Positions 42,706 to 56,178 of a stretch of 64,000 nucleotides of DNA are shown one piece after another. Origin of the DNA: Diadophis punctatus similis (lineage: Eukaryota > Chordata > Lepidosauria > Squamata > Dipsadidae). The stretch is from positions 49,488,996 to 49,552,995 of the forward strand of contig JALIGW010000003.1 of assembly GCA_023053685.1 (NCBI GenBank). Direction: 5' to 3'. The position numbers were made by a program, and so were the translations under genes. The first letter of the stretch is position 1, and each line of letters begins with the position of its first letter. The notes under the pieces were generated by a model, which worked only from the letters and a program-made list of their open reading frames with translations, searched no databases and was not told where the DNA came from.

Positions 42706-43302
42706 TTTCTTTCATTGAAAAATACATTCTTTTTCCTGCTATCCTTAGTCAACAACACATTATTTGTTTCCTTTTTATTTCTTAAATATTAGACTTGAAA
42801 ATATGAAAATGACTTCAGCCTATTGTCCTCACATTTTTTCACAAGTTGGGCAGACCAGTTCATCTTTTTCATTAAAAATTTCTTCAGTCTTTTTTATTAT
42901 GGTCTCTTATGTTGTGAATCCTTTCTTGCTAACACTAACTTGTTGAACTGGTCAGAAATAAATGTCACTCATTTTACTGGCACAGATCACATACATAATT
43001 CATATCTAGTTTATCAACTGTCTTGTCTCGTCAATCATATTCACCAATGTTGCTTATTTTTGTTTATTTTCTACCTGTGTTTCTTTCTTTCTGCTTAACA
43101 CAGTTGCCTGCAGAAATTCAGTTTTCTTTGTTATCTTTTAATAATAATATTTTTAACTTGATAATTGATGGAGCTATTGGGGTGGAAGCAATCTGTAGGA
43201 CTATTTGGCCTAGTGGGGAAAAAATTCATTTAGCGTCCATATACAAGATTGGAAGACTAGGAAGAACTACTAGACCAAATGTGGAAGGAATGTCACTGGA
43301 CT
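42706..43302. other. No recognised feature
   Basis: AT-rich, random short ORFs. Confidence 0.45.
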
Positions 43303-43310
43303 GTCTAGTA

Positions 43311-43445
43311 CAGAGTTCTTCAAACTTGGCAACTTTAAGACTTGTGGACTTCAACTCCCAGAATTCTCCAGCCAGCATAGCTGGCTGGAGAATTCTGGGA
43401 ATTGAAGTCCACAAATCTTAAAGTTGCCAAGTTTGGGGACCCCTG
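43311..43445. mobile_element. Palindromic fold-back MITE (copy 1)
   Basis: 135 bp, almost one inverted repeat: caaacttggcaactttaaga..ccagcat / agctggctgg..cttaaagttgccaagtttg. The 8 bp duplication gtctagta lies at 43303-43310 and 43446-43453. Confidence 0.9.
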
Positions 43446-43779
43446 GTCTAGTACTTTCTCTCCGATTGCAGATCTATCTTTCACTTTATGTTCATTCCAG
43501 TCTTCATGAAATTAAACTTTAAAACTTGAGTTAAACAACTCACAAATCAGAGCAAGGGCAGCATTCCCACCAGGACTAAGATGTAGAACGGAAAATCAGG
43601 TCTCTACACTGAGTCTATGTTGCAGACCAAAATGGAAGTGAGGAGCATTGCTTTGGAATAGAACCTAAGCTATTCAGGAACTAGAAAACCTGGTTATTTA
43701 CCTCAGGTTTTTACCAGACCAGACTTAGCCACCGAACAGATAATAAAGAAGACTAGATGCAAGATGCCCTCTCAACTCC

Positions 43780-44394
43780 TGGCAAATAGATGGGGAAGAA
43801 ATGGAGGTAGTGACAGATTTTATTTTCCTGAGCTCCAAGATCACCGCAGATGGGGACTACAGCCAAGATTAAAAGGTGCTTGCTCCTGGGGAGGAAAGCT
43901 ATGTCAAATCTAGACAGCATACTAAAAAGCAGAGACATCACCCTGCCAACAAAAGTGTGTATAGTCAAGGCTATGGTTTTCCCAGTTGCAATGTATGGCT
44001 TTGGCTGAGCGCCAAAGAATTGAGGCCTTTGAACTATGGTGCTGGAGAAAACTCCTGCGAGTCCCTTGCTTGGACTGCAAGGCGATCAAACCGGTCAGCC
44101 CTAGAGGAGATCAACCCTGACCTGCTCTTTAGAAGGCCAGATCCTGAAGATGAAACTCAAATACTTTGGCCACCTAATGAGAAGGAAGGACTCACTGGAG
44201 AAGAGCCTATTGCTGGGAAAGATTGAGGGCAAAAGGAGAAGGGGACGACAGAGAATGAGGTTGCTGGATGGAGTCACTGAAGCACTAGGCGTGAGCTTAA
44301 ATGGACTCCAGAGGACGGTAGAGAACAGGAAGGCCTGGAGGAACGTTCTCCATGGGGTCACGATGGGTCAAACACGACTTCGCAACTAACAACA
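43780..44394 (+). mobile_element. RTE/BovB LINE, 3' part, 5'-truncated
   Basis: The translation shows KYFGHLMRRKDSLEKSLLLG, then GRQRMRLLDG and NGLQRTVENRKAWRNVLHGV, the BovB ORF end. It closes with gacttcgcaactaacaacaa. Upstream parts are frameshifted. BovB is a LINE known to have moved horizontally among squamates and ruminants. Confidence 0.85.
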
Positions 44395-44904
44395 AAGATG
44401 CAAGTACAAGTTCTTGATACCTACTGTGTGAGAGAAATTCTGTTCTTTCTTCTCGGATGTCTAACCCATTTTGAGTCCCTTTACTGGAGATGTTTAAGTA
44501 AAATTATAGGAAATCCCAAGCAGAAAAGTTCATAACAACTCTCTTCAGTGTCCAGAAATTCTCCAAGACTTCTATTTTTTCATCCCCAGGCTGGACTTTG
44601 AGGTCCAAATCTACAACCCATTTTCAACCCTGTCTCTCCTTCATCTAGAGATATCAAAGCAAGAGAAGATTTATAGAATTCAGAAGAAGAGAATCTGAGC
44701 AGTTATGTCACAACCCATCAAGATTAATGCTGCAATGGCCTTATTTTTGTAAAGTTTATAATTAGAGAATAGTACAGGATATAGCAAAAGATGCCCCTTT
44801 ACTTATAAAAGACATGATGATCAATATCTACATTTTGCTTATTCCTAAGTAAAGTAAAATAAAGTTATTTACCATCGTGGTTTATTGCACTCATGTAATC
44901 AAGA
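44395..44904. other. No recognised feature
   Basis: Gap between two BovB pieces. Nothing recognised. Confidence 0.45.
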
Positions 44905-45198
44905 TTGAATCACTCAATCCTGACTGTCCTTTGGAAAGATAGATACTGACGTGAAGCTCAAACACTTTGGCCACCAAATGAGATGAAAGGATTCATTGGA
45001 AAAGACTCCAATGTTGGAAAACATTGAAGGCAAAAGGAGAAGGGAACAGTAAAGAATGAGATGGTTAGACAGCATCATGGACACAATGAACATGAATTTG
45101 GGCAAACTCAGAGTCAGTAGAAGACAGGGAGGCCTCGCATGCTATGGTCTCTGGGGTTGTGAAGAGTCGGACATGACTTAGCAACTGAACAACAAAAA
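44905..45198 (+). mobile_element. RTE/BovB LINE 3' fragment (second copy)
   Basis: Parallel to 44129-44394: ctttggccaccaaatgagat, aaggcaaaaggagaaggg, cggacatgacttagcaactg. Older and independent of the first copy. Confidence 0.8.
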
Positions 45199-45400
45199 TC
45201 AAAATGGTGTTATAATTTCAGGCAGTTTAGAATATGACTGTGTGTTGTGAATGTTTTAAAAATTAGGGTTGGCAAAAACCTTCTGTTGTTGGTTCTTTTG
45301 CCCTAAAATTTCAGAAATATAATAGGTGTTTTAAACATGGAATAATGATTGGGGAGGAGGACAATAGTAATAGCAGATGCATAATTCACAATATACACAA

Positions 45401-45602
45401 CACGGGTGAAATTCAGCAGGTTCTGACAGGTTCTGGAGAACCGGTAGCGAAAATTTTGAGTAGTTTGGAGAACCGGCAGATACCACCTCTGGGTGGCCCC
45501 AGAGTGGGGAGGGAATGGAGATTTTGCAGTATCCTTCCCCTGCCATGCCCACCAAGCTACGCCCAAAGAACCAGTAGGGAAAAATTTTGAATTTCATCCC
45601 TG
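45401..45602. mobile_element. hAT-type MITE, family CAGGGGTGAAATTC (one-unit copy)
   Basis: Ends cacgggtgaaattcagcagg and ttgaatttcatccctg. Flanks atacacaa and atacaaca are a likely decayed 8 bp duplication. Only one inner gattttgcagtatcc unit. Confidence 0.75.
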
Positions 45603-45610
45603 ATACAACA

Positions 45611-48600
45611 CTATATGAAATGGCCTCCAATTAAATCATTAGGTCCAGATTTTAAAATGATCTGCCCTACTCTATTGTCCAGAGAAGTGATAAAATTAAC
45701 AGCCATACATGCCTCGCTGATCTTTACAGAAAGCTACGGTATCGAATAACAACTCTTTATATCAGGTAATGTTAACCTACGTATTAACAAGGTGGTGGCA
45801 GTAGGGAGGAGAGTCAAAATTAGGATAGATACCAATGAAAAAATTAAAATTAACAAATTTTATTCAAAGCATAAGCTTTCACTAGTTGCACTTTTTAATA
45901 AAACGTGTTACTTGGAAAAGGTACTTCCAGACACTTCCCGATTTTTTGCCACCATACACTAATACAGCTCTCCTCCAATTACAAAAGTAATATAAATGTA
46001 AATTACATGTTTCGATTTGGAAGTGCAACCACAAGAAGATTCATATCCTTCAAGAGAAAAGACAACAAATACATTTCCTTGTGCATGGACTTGACGCTGG
46101 GCCCCTGTTCCCTACAACAGTTTTGAATGTCTGAAATTATTCAGATAATACAAGAAGGGAAGGAAGTAAACAAGAGATTATTTCTGCTCATTAGATAAAA
46201 ATACATAATGGGTGGTGTTTATCCCATAAATTGATCTCTCGATATCTTTTTGGGTGGCCTCTCCAGAATGAGGAAATGGGATGTCTCCTCCTAGCCCACC
46301 TTCCAAAGGAAAGCGTACAAAAAATACTAAGTACTGTAGGTTGCTGCCAACATTTTAACTACAGATATATAGAATGCTATAATGGACTATTTGATGATTA
46401 GATGTACTTAAGTAGCAGAGTCAGTGGGTTCATCTAATTTTGTCCATGTTCCTTGCCAATTTGCATGGCTGATGGTAAATGCCAGAAATGTGGGATGTCT
46501 AGCATGCACAACTGTTTGCCTGCTTTGTTTGAATTCTGGTAATACATATCATGCAGTAGGACCACAGATGTGATGTTATGTGATAGGAAACATATTTTCT
46601 TAGAATAAGAACCTGCAACAGGAAATTACAATTTAGAATTTTATGGTTCAGGATGCTAGCTACCTTGGCATTCTATTCCCTGGCTTTCTCTTTACCCTTA
46701 CCCTATGTCACTCAGTGTAAAAGACCAGTGAGTTTATTCAGTTCTTACTGTTGTTTTGCTTCCTAAATGTTTTTTTTTTACATTTCTACAAATCCTGGAA
46801 TTCCCCAACTCGGCCTCTTATATGTGGATGATACCATTTGGGCTATAAATATTGAGATTTCCATAATTAGCATATTGGCCTGGATTGCAGGACATTCCAA
46901 TGAAATGTGTTAATCAGTTGATAACAGTGTATGTGATCCTATGGTAATGCTTGGGATACAGAATCCTGATTCATTAAACTATTTGAAGCAATATCTTCTG
47001 ATCAAATGTACTGTTTTGAAATAAATTACTTTAAGATTCTGATTTGCATATGGATTTGGAAAAACAGACAAAAATCCCAGATACTTGATGGCCAGAAAAC
47101 TGAAAAAAAAGATTTCTGGTTATATGAAAACCTGAACAATTCAGCTTTTCAAAGAGCTAAAACTATTTCAAAATATTATAAACCAATATTTAATCATTTT
47201 TAATTTTGACACTGGTTCCCCAATGAATATTCATCTGCTACATATATATAAAGTCTTTGAAAAAAGTATCAAGATACCAACTTTATCTGAGAAATACAGA
47301 CTATGTTAATCTAAACCTTATGTGACAATTAACCTATTATTCTTTTAGTTACCACAGCATCCTTTGTTTCTGCATAGTTGTAATTACAGAAGCATGTCTC
47401 ATAGATTCTTTGTGTTGAGTAGTATTTAACTTCAGTCTTGATCTAGTCTTAGAGTTTTCTGTTTTTCAAAACAACAGAACCTTCAAGTCTAATTTCTGTC
47501 TTCAATAATATGTATGTACAATGGTAATGTCTGTTGAGTATTCCAAGCAATGGCAATTTTATCACTTTGTAAGGAGTCTCAGCTGCCTTCTCTGTGAGGT
47601 ACAGTGGCAAAAAGTATGTGTGGCAGGAGAAAGATAATTGGTCTTTTTTCTAGTCTTGTATTTATGGTGCAAAAATCAGCCAAAACATTTTGTGAGTCAT
47701 TAGCTTGAAAATGGGCAACCCCATTATAGTCCATTCCTACTCAAGTACAGAAGTCCAATTGTTTAGCAGACCCCCGTTACACATAAAAAGGGCATTGCTG
47801 ATTTAAGTAGAGCATTTTCTCTTCGTTCCTTCAGTTTAGGATGTTCTGCTTTTGCAAAGTTGGGGCTTTCCATGCCTTGGGCATTAAAGACAGGTTCCTT
47901 CTGTGTATTTCACTTGTCAATCTTGGCAGCATTCCGTACATAAACTAATAGGAAATGTTTTAGTCCCTTGAGAACTATATGGGAAGGTGCCCATTAGGAA
48001 AGCTCAGCATATGAGATCTTTCTTGGTACAGAAAGTTGGACTTGGCCTCCAGCCACTCAGTACCAGGAATTTCCTTAAGCTGTTGAGTTTGTCTAGCAGA
48101 GATAGGTTTTATCTCCCCAAGCCTACTGCCTGCACAGGTCTCTCCATACCCAGTTACATCTCTAAGATGTTTTGGGCTGATGTTGCAGTTCAAAAGGCAT
48201 AGAAGACTCTGGAAAATAATGTGGATATAATAGCCATCAAGGAAAAGGCATGCTGGCTTCCTAAGGCTAAATCCAAAGTTACTTTTCCAGTTACTCTCCT
48301 TACTAGACCTTAATTATCAGGGTGGAGTAGCACAATAAATTGATGCTGTAATCCAGAAGAGCAACAACTATGCAAATCTTTCTCCAAGAGATCCAGAGTC
48401 TTTCTCAATGTACATAATGGCCTCTATAAAGAAATTATTTTGCGGCACATTATTTATTTATTTATTATTTTTGCTTCAAATTCAGAATGAATTCAATAGT
48501 ATTCAGTCAGTCCCATGGTGGTGATACAAAGCCTGGAAAGTCGTTTTCCTTCCATTTTAAATTTCAAATGGAAATACCAATTTGATCTGTTTGGTGTGTT

Positions 48601-50229
48601 TTTTTAATCCTTTCAATAAACTGTTAACATGATAATCAAACTGTTTCTGAATCAAATACAAGTACAATCAAGCACACTCTGCCCTTGAAGTGAGAGAGAT
48701 ATCCACTATCAGTTAAAATCAGAATAAACTACCTTCACAGCAGAAGACAATTTTAAAAATAAGTAGTTGCCAAATGATTCTGTGCAAGTGCCAGCTATAT
48801 CCCACAGTCTCCTATAATTTAGTGCCTTCCACAAATGTTGGATTATAGTTCTCAAAAATGTCCATGCTGGATGGGAAAACACATCTACAGGACATCAGGT
48901 CTGGGTAAGCTAGATTGGTCCAAGACATCTAGGTGGGCATCAGGCCCTGGAGGGTTGTTAGGCAATCTACTACCATATCCTTTAATTTGGGCATCACTTT
49001 TTTCCCAATCTACAATATTTAGAAAATTTTAAAAAATTACTCATTTTAGAGTTCTTGTGAGCCTTTAAGAAAATAATGTATGTGAAGCACTCCTTACCTT
49101 CTTTTTTTAATTAACTTTTTTAAAAGGCAACTTAGAATATTTAAAGAAAGCTCATAATAAGATGCTTTGTAGCCAAAAAATGTTAACAAATGTTCCTTGC
49201 AGCAGAGATTTAATCCAAAACAAGCAGAGAGAGAATATATGGAACAAGGTAAGAGGCCTACTTAAATAATTTCTCCCCCTTGTTATGAAAAGCAGATTGA
49301 GGCTTTTTGCTATAAAAAGTGGCCTAGAAATATTATATAAACATATTTTAAAATCAGCATCTTTGCGGTCCTCCCAATGCCAACTTTTGCTTTATAGCAT
49401 GTTGTTAAGTGGATAGCATTTGAGTCTTTATTTTTGAAAGGCAGGATACATCAGTCAGCATACATATATTTTTTTATACCAGCTAAATATACACATGCAT
49501 TCTATAATTGTATAGTGATCACATGTGATAATTACATGATGTTAAATGTCAAATGTATTAGAGAGAAAGGACCATGACTTAGTGGTAAAGCATGTAGCTC
49601 AACTCCAGTACTTGAATCTACATTTTCCAATAGTAGAAGATGAGAAAGCAGACTTCTGTCTGAAAGCTTGGGACACTATTGCCATAAGGTTCCATGCATT
49701 CATTTATTACATTTATATAGCTGCTCATCTTATAACCAACTCTGGTTATTCATGTAGAACGTGTAAAGGTGTCTTAATCAAACTGGGGCTATAGTTCTCA
49801 GAAAACATAGCCAGAATGGCTAAAAATCTGCTGGGGAGAGGGGGGGGGGAGGCGATGGCGAGTTGGAACTGTAGTATCAGTCTATCAGGAGAATACCAGA
49901 TTAGGGAGGTCTACTGTAATGGAAGAAGAAAGCCTCTTCACAGAGATAAAGAATAGTTACAACATTGAAAGTGCTGTTTTTGTTGGTGATTTCTATTTTG
50001 CTTTTGCTTATTATGTTTTTGTAAATCTTAAAAGTTTATTTATATATGTATACAGTATTAACTGAAGAATGTTAAAACTATATTGTTTAGGTAACTTAGT
50101 TTTTCCTTTCTTATTTCCAATAATCTATCAATATTAATTACAATTTAGGATGACTGCATTACAAGTTTACTTGATTATTGTTTGTAATCCAGAATTGAAT
50201 ATAACATTGAGGGGAAAAGTGCATTAAAG
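45611..50229. other. AT-rich, no recognised gene
   Basis: Long stretch without reliable ORFs. Short pieces resembling palindromic MITE halves occur near 48835 and 49795. A possible L1 or SINE background is too decayed to name. Confidence 0.4.
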
Positions 50230-50231
50230 TA

Positions 50232-50595
50232 CAGGTAGCCCTCACTTATCAACTGCAATTGGGATGGCAACTCCATCGCTAAGCAACACAATCATTAAGT
50301 GAAATATCACACTGGATTTATGACTTCAGATCTTAAGTTGTTAAATGCAACATCATGTGATCATGACCTGTGATTTCCTGCTGGCTTCCCCATTGACTGT
50401 TGGAAGCCAACTCTGAAAGTTGCAAATGGTGATCACATGAATATGATCATTGTAAATGTGGGCAGGTTGTGAAGTGCCCAAATTGCTATCACATAATTGT
50501 AGGAATGATGAAACAAGCACAAGTTTGAGGATTGGTTATAAACCTACTTTTTCAGTGCTGTCACAACTTTCAATGATCGTTTGTTGCATAATAAA
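50232..50595. mobile_element. CAGGTAGTCC-family DNA transposon, decayed
   Basis: Begins TA-CAGGTAGCCCTCACTTATCA and follows the family pattern (taagtgaaatatcac, gcttccccattgact, tttttcagtgctgtcacaac). The right terminus is not clean. Confidence 0.6.
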
Positions 50596-52615
50596 AGGTT
50601 TTGGTTTTAAGCTAATTAGTGTTAGGGTCTCTATTGTATTGCTACTTATTGTTACATATTAATAAAAACAAATAGTAGGTAAGCAAAGCAAATTTAACCA
50701 TAATTAAAACCCAAAACATTAAAAGAAACTTAGCTATTGGGTATCTTTTTATGCATCTGCTGCTTTATAGTGTTTGTAGACATTTTGACCTATTTAGAAG
50801 CCAATAAGAAAATTTATTTCAAATTTAATTTCAATTTTTTTGTGCTGTCTATGTATGTGTCTTTGGAGGCTTTTTACATGTCTACTACCCATACATATGG
50901 TAAAATATTCCTTTTGTTTCATGGCACTTTGAGCATTTAATACTGTATTTATCTTAGATAATATTGATAGATATCGTCTGTAGAACATTTTTTACCATAA
51001 TTTTTACTTTTTGTTATCATTCTGAATTGAAAATACCATGTCCCATAGAGATAGTTTAACTCAAATATAGATTGAATCTCAACTCTTTCTTGCATACTTT
51101 TTTTAAAACTTTCCTGAAAAATCAAGAGTATTTACTCCCAATTTTCTAGACCAGGAAATAACAAAAAAGATGTGAGCAACCTGCATTTATGTAACCTTAT
51201 ATGCAATTGTGTGAGAGAACCCACCTTCCTGTCCTATTTATTTGACTGGTCAATCATAAAAGAAATTGGATAATCTTAGGCTCTTCACCACCTCAGTTGA
51301 ATGTTCCATATATGTCATTCTTAAATGAATGGGGAAAGAAAGCAATTCTTCACACAAATACTTGTGGCTATAACAGCTATTAGTTAATATAACTTGAAGT
51401 AATGGCCATTAGATTAGAAAACTTTACAGAAGATTTGAGTCCAAAGAGAATATATTTGTCACCTATGAATGCTAAATGAAATATCAAGAATCAGCAGCAC
51501 TCTTTCACTTGAGGGAAGTTTGAGCAGAAATGTGAATAACAGAATTTGTAACAATAGAATCCAATACAGTACATTGAAATATTTGAATCTTTCAAATACC
51601 AAACCCAAAGCAGTATGAACAATTTAAGCTTATTACTGGCCACAGTTGACTCTGAAAAAAAGCTCAGAACCGGAACTGAGGCATTCACCTCCCCAATCCT
51701 GGATTTATCCCAAGGCCTCCACATAGCCACCATTTTGTTTTGCTTGACTTCAGTTTAAAAAAAAAAGGATGGCAAACCATGATGTGATCATGGGGGAGGC
51801 ACAGTCATGCCCAGTAGCTTTCTAAAACAATTGCTTGAAGCACCCCGACTATTAGATAGAGGCAGATGGCTAATACAAGCACTTCAATATTATTGTTGTA
51901 TTTTAAGTACCAGGGAAGGAGACGGCCAACTTTGAAATAGCAATTCAATGTTGTAATTTTAATCATCAGTCTGGGTTAACCCTTGGGCCCCAAATGAAGC
52001 AGTCCTTCTCATAGAGGTACAGTCTTGTGCCGTTTTGATCTGGCTACAATCCCAAACATAATGTACTATATACGGGGGAGGGAACCTTGGTTACAATGCA
52101 AACTGTCGTCATAAAGATGCTTCTGTTTGAAATAAGGTTGCCTTAACCTAGATGTCTGCATAATCAAGCCCAACACATGTGGTTTGGAGTCGTGAGAATG
52201 CAGACAACTAGGTTAATTCAATAGACACCACAGCTCAATTAATCCACAGGTTAGCAAACTGTTTAGAAGCATGCCAAACTTTTACATAAGCTAGTACTAA
52301 CCAATTCCAATGCAAAGATATTTCACTTAAACTACAGAGTTCTTTTGAAAGAACCAGGACTTGCGGATTTCCCACCAGGGCCAAGCAAAGAAAAAAATGG
52401 AACAAAAAAAATAGAAGTGACCTCCGTTTAGAGGCAGTTTCACTTATCAAGGTCTGGCAGCTTTTTCCCGCTGATAGAAAGGAAACAATGCTATCAGGCG
52501 TTGTCTTGCTAAAGGACCCCTCCAGGTGGAGAGGAGTTAAAACTCTGTATCCCCCACCCCCACGCAGGATCAGGACAGGTGAGAGTTTGAATCTTGTCCG
52601 CTCGCCCTTCAGTCA
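50596..52615. other. AT-rich, no recognised gene
   Basis: Nothing recognised beyond short random ORFs. Confidence 0.45.
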
Positions 52616-52619
52616 AGGC

Positions 52620-52695
52620 CAGGGCTCTTCAACTTTGGCAACCCCCAGGGAATTTGGGTCTACAAAGTCTTAAAAGTTGCCAAGGTTGGACCTGG
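52620..52695. repeat. Shrunken palindromic MITE copy
   Basis: cagggctcttcaactttggc..taaaagttgccaaggttgg has both ends of the fold-back family but little of the centre. Confidence 0.5.
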
Positions 52696-52730
52696 GGTTG
52701 CTTGGGAATCGGGACGCCTCGGGTACCCAA

Positions 52731-52855
52731 GTAGGGGTCTCCAACCTTGGCAACTTTAAGACTTGTGGACTTCAACTCCCAGAATTCCTCAGCCAGCTTT
52801 GCTGGCTGAGGAATTCTGGGAGTTAAAGTCCACAAGTCTTAAAGTTGCCAAGGGT
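52731..52855. mobile_element. Palindromic fold-back MITE (copy 2)
   Basis: ccttggcaactttaagactt..ttcctcagccag / ctggctgaggaa..aagtcttaaagttgccaagg, almost perfect arms centred near 52799. The outer ends are eroded. Confidence 0.85.
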
Positions 52856-53089
52856 AGCAGATTCCTACGACTGTTTCCTCCCCCTGCCGCCTTCTCTTGC
52901 CTCTTGCAAAAATTCCCGTCACCCCCACGCTCGCACAATGTCCCTTTGCAGAATATTCAGACTGAGTTTTCTGGCGTTTAATATTAGGTTCCCCCGACCG
53001 GTTGGTTTCCGGCTGTATTGAACTACAACTCCAATCATTCCCAGCTAGGAATGGTCACTAGGAATTGCACGCAGCCCAGACACACGTAG

Positions 53090-53830
53090 AGCTCCAGTTT
53101 AGGGCAGGGCTGTTTACGCGAACGCGCGTGCACTAACAGAGGCTCTGGGAGGCGTCGGAAGGAGCGTGTAGCATAATTCTCCTTAATAAGTACGGTTTAT
53201 TTGCCATGTACTAAATTTCTTTATTTATTTAGATGTCGTCGTCCCCCCCCCCGCCTCCTGAATTTAATAGAACTTTCTTCCCCAGCCCGCCACGCCAGTG
53301 CGTTTTTCCTTTAAGGGAAGGGCAGGTGCGAATTGAAAGCGCAATAAGAAAAGGAGATAACTCGGGCTGAAACGCAAAGCATGAATAATGGCGATCGGGA
53401 GTTCTTCCCGCCTCCTTTTACAGTGGTATTAAATCAATATCAAGTCTGATATTGTTTCGAGGGAATTCACCTGCACTTTCAGCCGTTGTGGCAAGACGAC
53501 TTGTGGCGTAGATTATGTAAAATTAATTACCGCGTTTCGTTCCTACTTCCTTATCTGGGAGTAAACCCGATTACATTATCGTATCGGATTCCCAGGACTG
53601 CGATATAGGACCACGGAAATAAAAGGGAATTTTGCTAATAGCGTCCTTGACTCTTAAGAAGCGTCTCATGCTTTTTTTCATGTTTGGCCTTGTAGCTTCC
53701 TGTGAATCTTCTGAACCGTAGCTAAATCTTCCACTCGGTCCACGTATTTTTGTTAATTCGCGTTCAGAAAGCAGACAAGAAATCAAAACCGTACCTTTCT
53801 TATCCACGATTTTAATTTTAAAAGCAGGTA
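53090..53830. promoter_or_regulatory. Isolated CpG-rich non-coding segment (candidate enhancer or distal promoter)
   Basis: About 14.5 kb upstream of the KLF start. It has many CpGs (acgcgaacgcgcgtgc, gtcgtcg, ggcgatcggg) within AT-rich DNA, plus CAGGTG E-box and AGATAAC GATA-like motifs near 53324-53361. No long ORF or transposon ends were recognised. The role is inferred. Confidence 0.35.
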
Positions 53831-54235
53831 TTCAGTTTGTGCTGCTTTATCCATTATTGGGGAAGAGTAACCTGTTTTTTTTTAATCAAATCATTTTAAA
53901 AATGCATGTTAAAACCCAACATGTCCCGTGGAAATGCTTCTTTAGAAAGGCTTCTGATTCCTTTGTAACACTGAAGTGAACTTGAAAAAATACTATTTGC
54001 TCTCCTATAGAGAGTTATATTTCACACACCTGTTATAGTAATTAATCTCTGAAAACTTCAATAATTGCAGTGATGCAAAATATCATTTAAATATTTTCAT
54101 ATTAGCACATGTAACCCCACCTGTTAGTAGGAAGATTTATGGTTATGGTTATTTTCCAGGATGGATTATAAAACAGAAGCTAACTACAATGCATTGAAGG
54201 GCAGGAACTGGTCTGATGTTTGTATATTGGTGTGG

Positions 54236-54317
<82 letters not shown>

Positions 54318-55596
54318 AATCCAAGCTCAATTAAAATGACATTTTTCAGTACAGCATTCTGAGCTTTAGCAAGTTTTTCAAATGTGTCTCTAAATCTGCA
54401 ATCCTATGCTTGTAAGGAAGTCAAGTTCGATGCATTGAGTGGAACTTAAATTTTGAACATACTTGGGATTCCTTTATAAAGATTCTGTCTGCTGACTTCC
54501 ATTGGAGTTGTGCCATTGGGGAGCAGGAGTGCCCTTTATTTATACTTCTGGCATCGATTCATACACCCACTTGTCTACATAAACACACGCGCACACACTC
54601 AAGTTTCTTGAACTATTCCATTTTGGAACATTCTGGCTTGCTTTGATCATATTCCCTGATGCAGTGCTAGGTCTGGTCACTTTATTGTGCAGCTCTTAGA
54701 CCCTTTGTTATAGATTTCACTGGCTCTCGGCATTTCTCCTTATATACCCGTTATTTTTAAACCTGCCTACGTAAATCCCAGATCCGGAATGAGCCTCGGC
54801 TTAGGGCCAAGGGGAAATGGACATGGTACAAATTTCCTGCCCTTTTTACCTCTCTTCCTCTATAACAAGCTAAGCACAACTTTATTTTCTCCCACCACTA
54901 ACTTTCACTTTACAGGAAAGCCTGCCAGCTGCCCAAAGTTCTGTGTGTAAGGGGGCAGACTGTCCTCTCAGGGTTTGAGTCACACAGGTGCAGAAAAGAT
55001 TAGCCTAGCAAGCTGGGCCTTCAGTGTCCCCAAGCACATTTTTCACATTTATGATCTCTGGATGAAAATAAGGTCAGCCACTGAAGCAACAGGTAACATC
55101 TTCTGTCTCTAAATGGTGCATTAGAGGGTAGCCGAATCACCATACTGTAACCTGTACATTGTAGTTTATGATTTAGCATGTTATGGACACACAAACATAG
55201 ACTTGTACTTTCCAGTCTCTAATGGAAATGGGGACATCCCAGTGACGTGCAGATATACAATTGATCAGCCATCCTATTTTAGCCCTTTTGTATCCCAGAC
55301 AAAAAGACTTTGCAGGCTGATGACAGCTACATTACCTCTTATATTTCCCCAGGAGGAAAAGCTCAGTGATTATATGCTAAATATTTTCTGCCCTTATTGG
55401 TTTCTGACTGGGAATTCTGAGAATTGAGTCCTAATGGAAAACATCATTGGGAAAGGAATAAACAGATTTTTTTTCTGATTGTGTTCCAGGTAGTTGTGTT
55501 ACATAGAAAACTTATAACATATATTTGAGGACTCCAAAACCATACATACAGATCGACTCCAAATTGTTTCCTGATAGTTCAGAATTATTAATTAAT
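53831..55596. other. No recognised gene; compound microsatellite inside
   Basis: Non-coding. A (CA)n then (GA)n compound microsatellite lies at about 54238-54314. Confidence 0.5.
54238..54314. repeat. (AC)n(GA)n compound microsatellite
   Basis: About 17 AC units directly followed by about 22 GA units. Confidence 0.95.
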
Positions 55597-55604
55597 ATAT
55601 GTCG

Positions 55605-55848
55605 CAGGGGTGAAATCCAGCAGGTTCTGACAGGTTCTGGAGAACTGGTAGTGGACATTTTGAGTAGTTCGGAGAACCGGCAAATACCACCTCTGGCTGG
55701 CCCCAGAGTGGGGTGGGAATGGGGATTTTGCAATATCCTTCCCCCAGGAGTGGGGAGGGAATGAGGATTTTGCAGTATCCTTCCCCTGCCATGCCCACCA
55801 AGCCACGCCCACAGAACCGGTAGTAAAAAAATTTGAATTTCACCACTG
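55605..55848. mobile_element. hAT-type MITE, family CAGGGGTGAAATTC
   Basis: Ends CAGGGGTGAAATCC and TTGAATTTCACCACTG with two inner units. Flanks tatatgtc and tatatgtg (one base offset) suggest the 8 bp duplication. Confidence 0.8.
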
Positions 55849-55856
55849 TATATGTG

Positions 55857-56170
55857 GTATGTTACACTGGAGTGTCTTTTCTTGGTTGTGAAATCTGCAA
55901 AGCTTCTGGAGAATCCAGCAAGGTCTTCTTGGATTGACAGTTGCCACATTCATTCAATGTGTGTTTTTGCAAGTTCAGACCTAATGTTTTTATGATACGT
56001 CAAATATTTTGCATCCAAGTTTTAAATTGTTGTGCCAAACTGATTCTGATTACAGTAGCTCATCAAATGCTTTAATGATAACTGTGATCTAAGGGAGAAG
56101 AGAGGTGAAAATGCATTCTGGGCACTTAGGAAATGGAGAGTTCTCCAAGAAGCAGACAAGCATAGATAAG
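55857..56170. other. No recognised feature
   Basis: Short non-coding gap between two MITEs. Confidence 0.45.
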
Positions 56171-56178
56171 GTCTGAAA

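Noticed and set aside
43780..44394. Host gene from the ORFs with RRKDSLEKSLLLGKIEGKR
   Set aside because: It is the BovB LINE C-terminus with frameshifts upstream.
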